From: Natrinema ejinorense
Lineage (GTDB): Archaea > Halobacteriota > Halobacteria > Halobacteriales > Natrialbaceae
NCBI RefSeq assembly: GCF_002494345.1
Contig: NZ_NXNI01000001.1
Span: forward strand, 186,001 to 250,000
Length of the DNA stretch: 64,000 bases
Reading direction: 5' to 3'
The notes under the pieces are model-generated. The model ran no database searches. It saw nothing but the letters and a program-made list of their open reading frames with translations, and was not told the origin of the DNA. A program made the translations under genes and the position numbers. Position 1 is the stretch's first letter, and every line of letters begins with the position of its first letter. This document shows, in pieces, positions 62,780 to 64,000 of this stretch.

Positions 62780-63433
62780 ATGATCGAGAAACGAACTGTC
62801 CGGGACCGGATCGTCGAAGGCGGCGTTATCGCCGTCCTTCGCGGTGTCGACGAGGAGCGGATCGTGCCGGTCGCACGCGCGATTCACGACGCCGGCGTCG
62901 ACGCGCTCGAGATCACGGCGGATGGAACGCGCGCGGCCGAACAACTCGCGGCCGTCGACCGGGAACTCGCCGACACCGACGCCGTCGTCGGCGCGGGGAC
63001 CGTCCTCGACGCCTCGAGCGCTCAGTCCATGATCGACGCGGGCGCATCGTTCGTCGTCTCGCCACACGTCGACGCCGACGTCGTGCGGACCTGCAACCGA
63101 CACGGGGTCCTCGTCGCGCCTGGGGTCATGACCCCCACGGAGGCCGTGACGGCGATGGAAGCCGGCGCGGATCTCCTCAAACTGTTTCCCGCGTCGACGG
63201 TCGGACCCAGCCACATCGGCGCGCTCGCGGGGCCGCTGGGCGACGTCGACGTCGTTCCGACGGGCGGCGTCTCGCGGGACAACGTCGCCGACTTCTTCGA
63301 CGCCGGCGCGGCGGCAGTCGGTGCGGGCGGTGCGATCATCGACGATGCGGCCGTCACCGACGGCGATATGGCGCAGGTCCGAGAGACGGCCGCGTCGTTC
63401 GTCGACGCGGTCGAGTCGGCACGCGAGAACTGA
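62780..63433 (+). CDS. KDPG / KHG aldolase
   Basis: 217 residues from ATG 62780. Schiff-base Lys134 in LLKLFPAST and Glu44 in LEITADGTR, GAGTV at 71-75, and GGVSRDNVADFFDAGA near the C-terminus, the standard class I 2-keto-3-deoxy-6-phosphogluconate aldolase. Cleaves KDPG to pyruvate and glyceraldehyde-3-phosphate, the last step of the semi-phosphorylative Entner-Doudoroff route; the kinase is not in this window. Downstream of trmB by about 145 bp. Confidence 0.9.
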   Translation: MIEKRTVRDRIVEGGVIAVLRGVDEERIVPVARAIHDAGVDALEITADGTRAAEQLAAVDRELADTDAVVGAGTVLDASSAQSMIDAGASFVVSPHVDADVVRTCNRHGVLVAPGVMTPTEAVTAMEAGADLLKLFPASTVGPSHIGALAGPLGDVDVVPTGGVSRDNVADFFDAGAAAVGAGGAIIDDAAVTDGDMAQVRETAASFVDAVESAREN

Positions 63434-63505
63434 CGTCCCGTTCTCGACCGGCACAACCCGGCAGTCCGTGGGAACGGGTTCGATCGCTGCCCATGCTGGT
63501 TACCG

Positions 63506-63511
63506 TTTTAT
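63506..63511 (+). promoter_or_regulatory. TATA-like promoter of the htrA-like gene
   Basis: TTTTAT ends 26 bp before the GTG at 63537; supports the GTG as the start of a leaderless message. Confidence 0.4.
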
Positions 63512-63536
63512 CCACCTCATCGAAGTGGGATCTGGC

Positions 63537-64000
63537 GTGACGCCAGATCCCGACCACTGTTCTCGCAGACGGCTATTGACCGCCGCCGGGGCCGCGACAG
63601 CGTTCGGTCTCGGCAGTGTCATAACCGGCGGTGCACAGAACGACGACGCGAGTTCGAACGAGACGACGCCGGACGAACGGGGACCCGATCAACTCGAGAG
63701 CCAGTATTCGACCGTCTACCAGGAGACGATCGACTCGGTCGTCCTCGTCACCGTCGCCGGGACGGGCGGCCCCGGTCCCGGTGGCGGTGGCGGACTCGGA
63801 TCCGGGTTCGCCGTCGACGACCAGCACATCGTGACGAACAACCACGTCGTCCAGACCGCCCCCGAGGACGGCATCGAAATTCAGTTTCGCAATCAGGAGT
63901 GGCGAACCGCGTCGATCGTCGGCACGGACGTCTACAGCGATCTCGCCGTCCTGGAAGTCGACGATATGCCGGAGATCGCCGCTGGGCTCTCGTTCGTCGA
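63537..64000 (+). CDS. HtrA/DegP-like serine protease, partial
   Basis: 154 codons visible from GTG 63537; the gene runs past the window. Tat signal SRRRLLTAAG (9-18) followed by an Ala/Gly hydrophobic stretch. After a Thr/Asp/Glu linker comes the trypsin-fold domain: a Gly-rich loop, GSGFAVDD, the catalytic His in IVTNNHVVQ and the catalytic Asp in YSDLAVLEVDD. The Ser and any PDZ domains lie outside. Exported protein quality-control or regulatory protease. Confidence 0.85.
   Translation, partial: MTPDPDHCSRRRLLTAAGAATAFGLGSVITGGAQNDDASSNETTPDERGPDQLESQYSTVYQETIDSVVLVTVAGTGGPGPGGGGGLGSGFAVDDQHIVTNNHVVQTAPEDGIEIQFRNQEWRTASIVGTDVYSDLAVLEVDDMPEIAAGLSFV

Noticed and set aside
1-64000. CRISPR arrays, tRNA and rRNA genes
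   Set aside because: No regular short repeats with spacers, and no T-loop/acceptor combinations or rRNA segments were recognised while reading; a covariance-model scan was not possible.

Overview
The window is a stretch of haloarchaeal chromosome. It has high GC, strongly acidic proteins, many translation-coupled starts (ATGA, TAATG, GTGA overlaps), TATA elements about 25-30 bp before start codons as in leaderless transcripts, twin-arginine signals on exported proteins, and archaeal markers (GGGP synthase, LSm/L37e, TFS, pantoate kinase with phosphopantothenate synthetase, TrmB). The style suggests Natrialbales such as Natrinema or Haloterrigena, but I cannot fix the genus from the sequence alone.

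Layout. 1-3.8 kb: a glutaryl-CoA dehydrogenase (cut by the window edge), an omega-aminotransferase and a divergent amino acid permease, probably an omega-amino acid or lysine degradation set. 3.9-7.1 kb: small membrane and hypothetical proteins, a dead CaiB-type CoA-transferase tail and an acyl-CoA synthetase. 7.2-8.5 kb: a cobalt uptake set (CbtB, CbtA, 2Fe-2S protein). 8.7-17.2 kb: a nine-gene Mrp-type Na+/H+ antiporter operon that begins with a fused MrpE. 17.3-24.2 kb: an accessory patch with a catalytically degenerate tyrosine recombinase, transposase debris, an AI-2E-type and a GAP-type membrane protein, an intact-ended IS6-family insertion whose transposase has an in-frame stop, and small proteins.

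24.2-50 kb is mostly housekeeping: CoA biosynthesis (PoK, PPS), a metalloprotease, LSm-L37e, a threonine synthase-like protein without the PLP lysine, GGGP synthase, sirtuin, AspRS, a Cas4/Dna2-like nuclease-helicase, several regulators, an RNase HI-like protein, a beta-RFAP synthase homologue, a RecA-fold ATPase without the P-loop lysine, TFS, DinB and a DnaJ membrane protein. 50.1-51.0 kb holds an AlaX editing enzyme.

51.1-63.4 kb is a carbohydrate cluster. A Tat lipoprotein binding protein, two permeases and an ATPase import maltodextrin-like sugars. Two enzymes without signal peptides, a GH13 and a GH15, hydrolyse them inside the cell. Gluconate dehydratase and KDPG aldolase provide steps of the semi-phosphorylative Entner-Doudoroff route. 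A TrmB-family regulator is the probable controller, and conspicuous inverted repeats lie at several of the promoters. The window ends inside a Tat-exported HtrA-like serine protease.

No CRISPR array, tRNA or rRNA gene was recognised. I did not find a complete new multi-gene system. The most unusual items are conserved-looking enzymes lacking key residues, a solo structured element resembling an IS200/IS605 right end, and several decayed gene tails.
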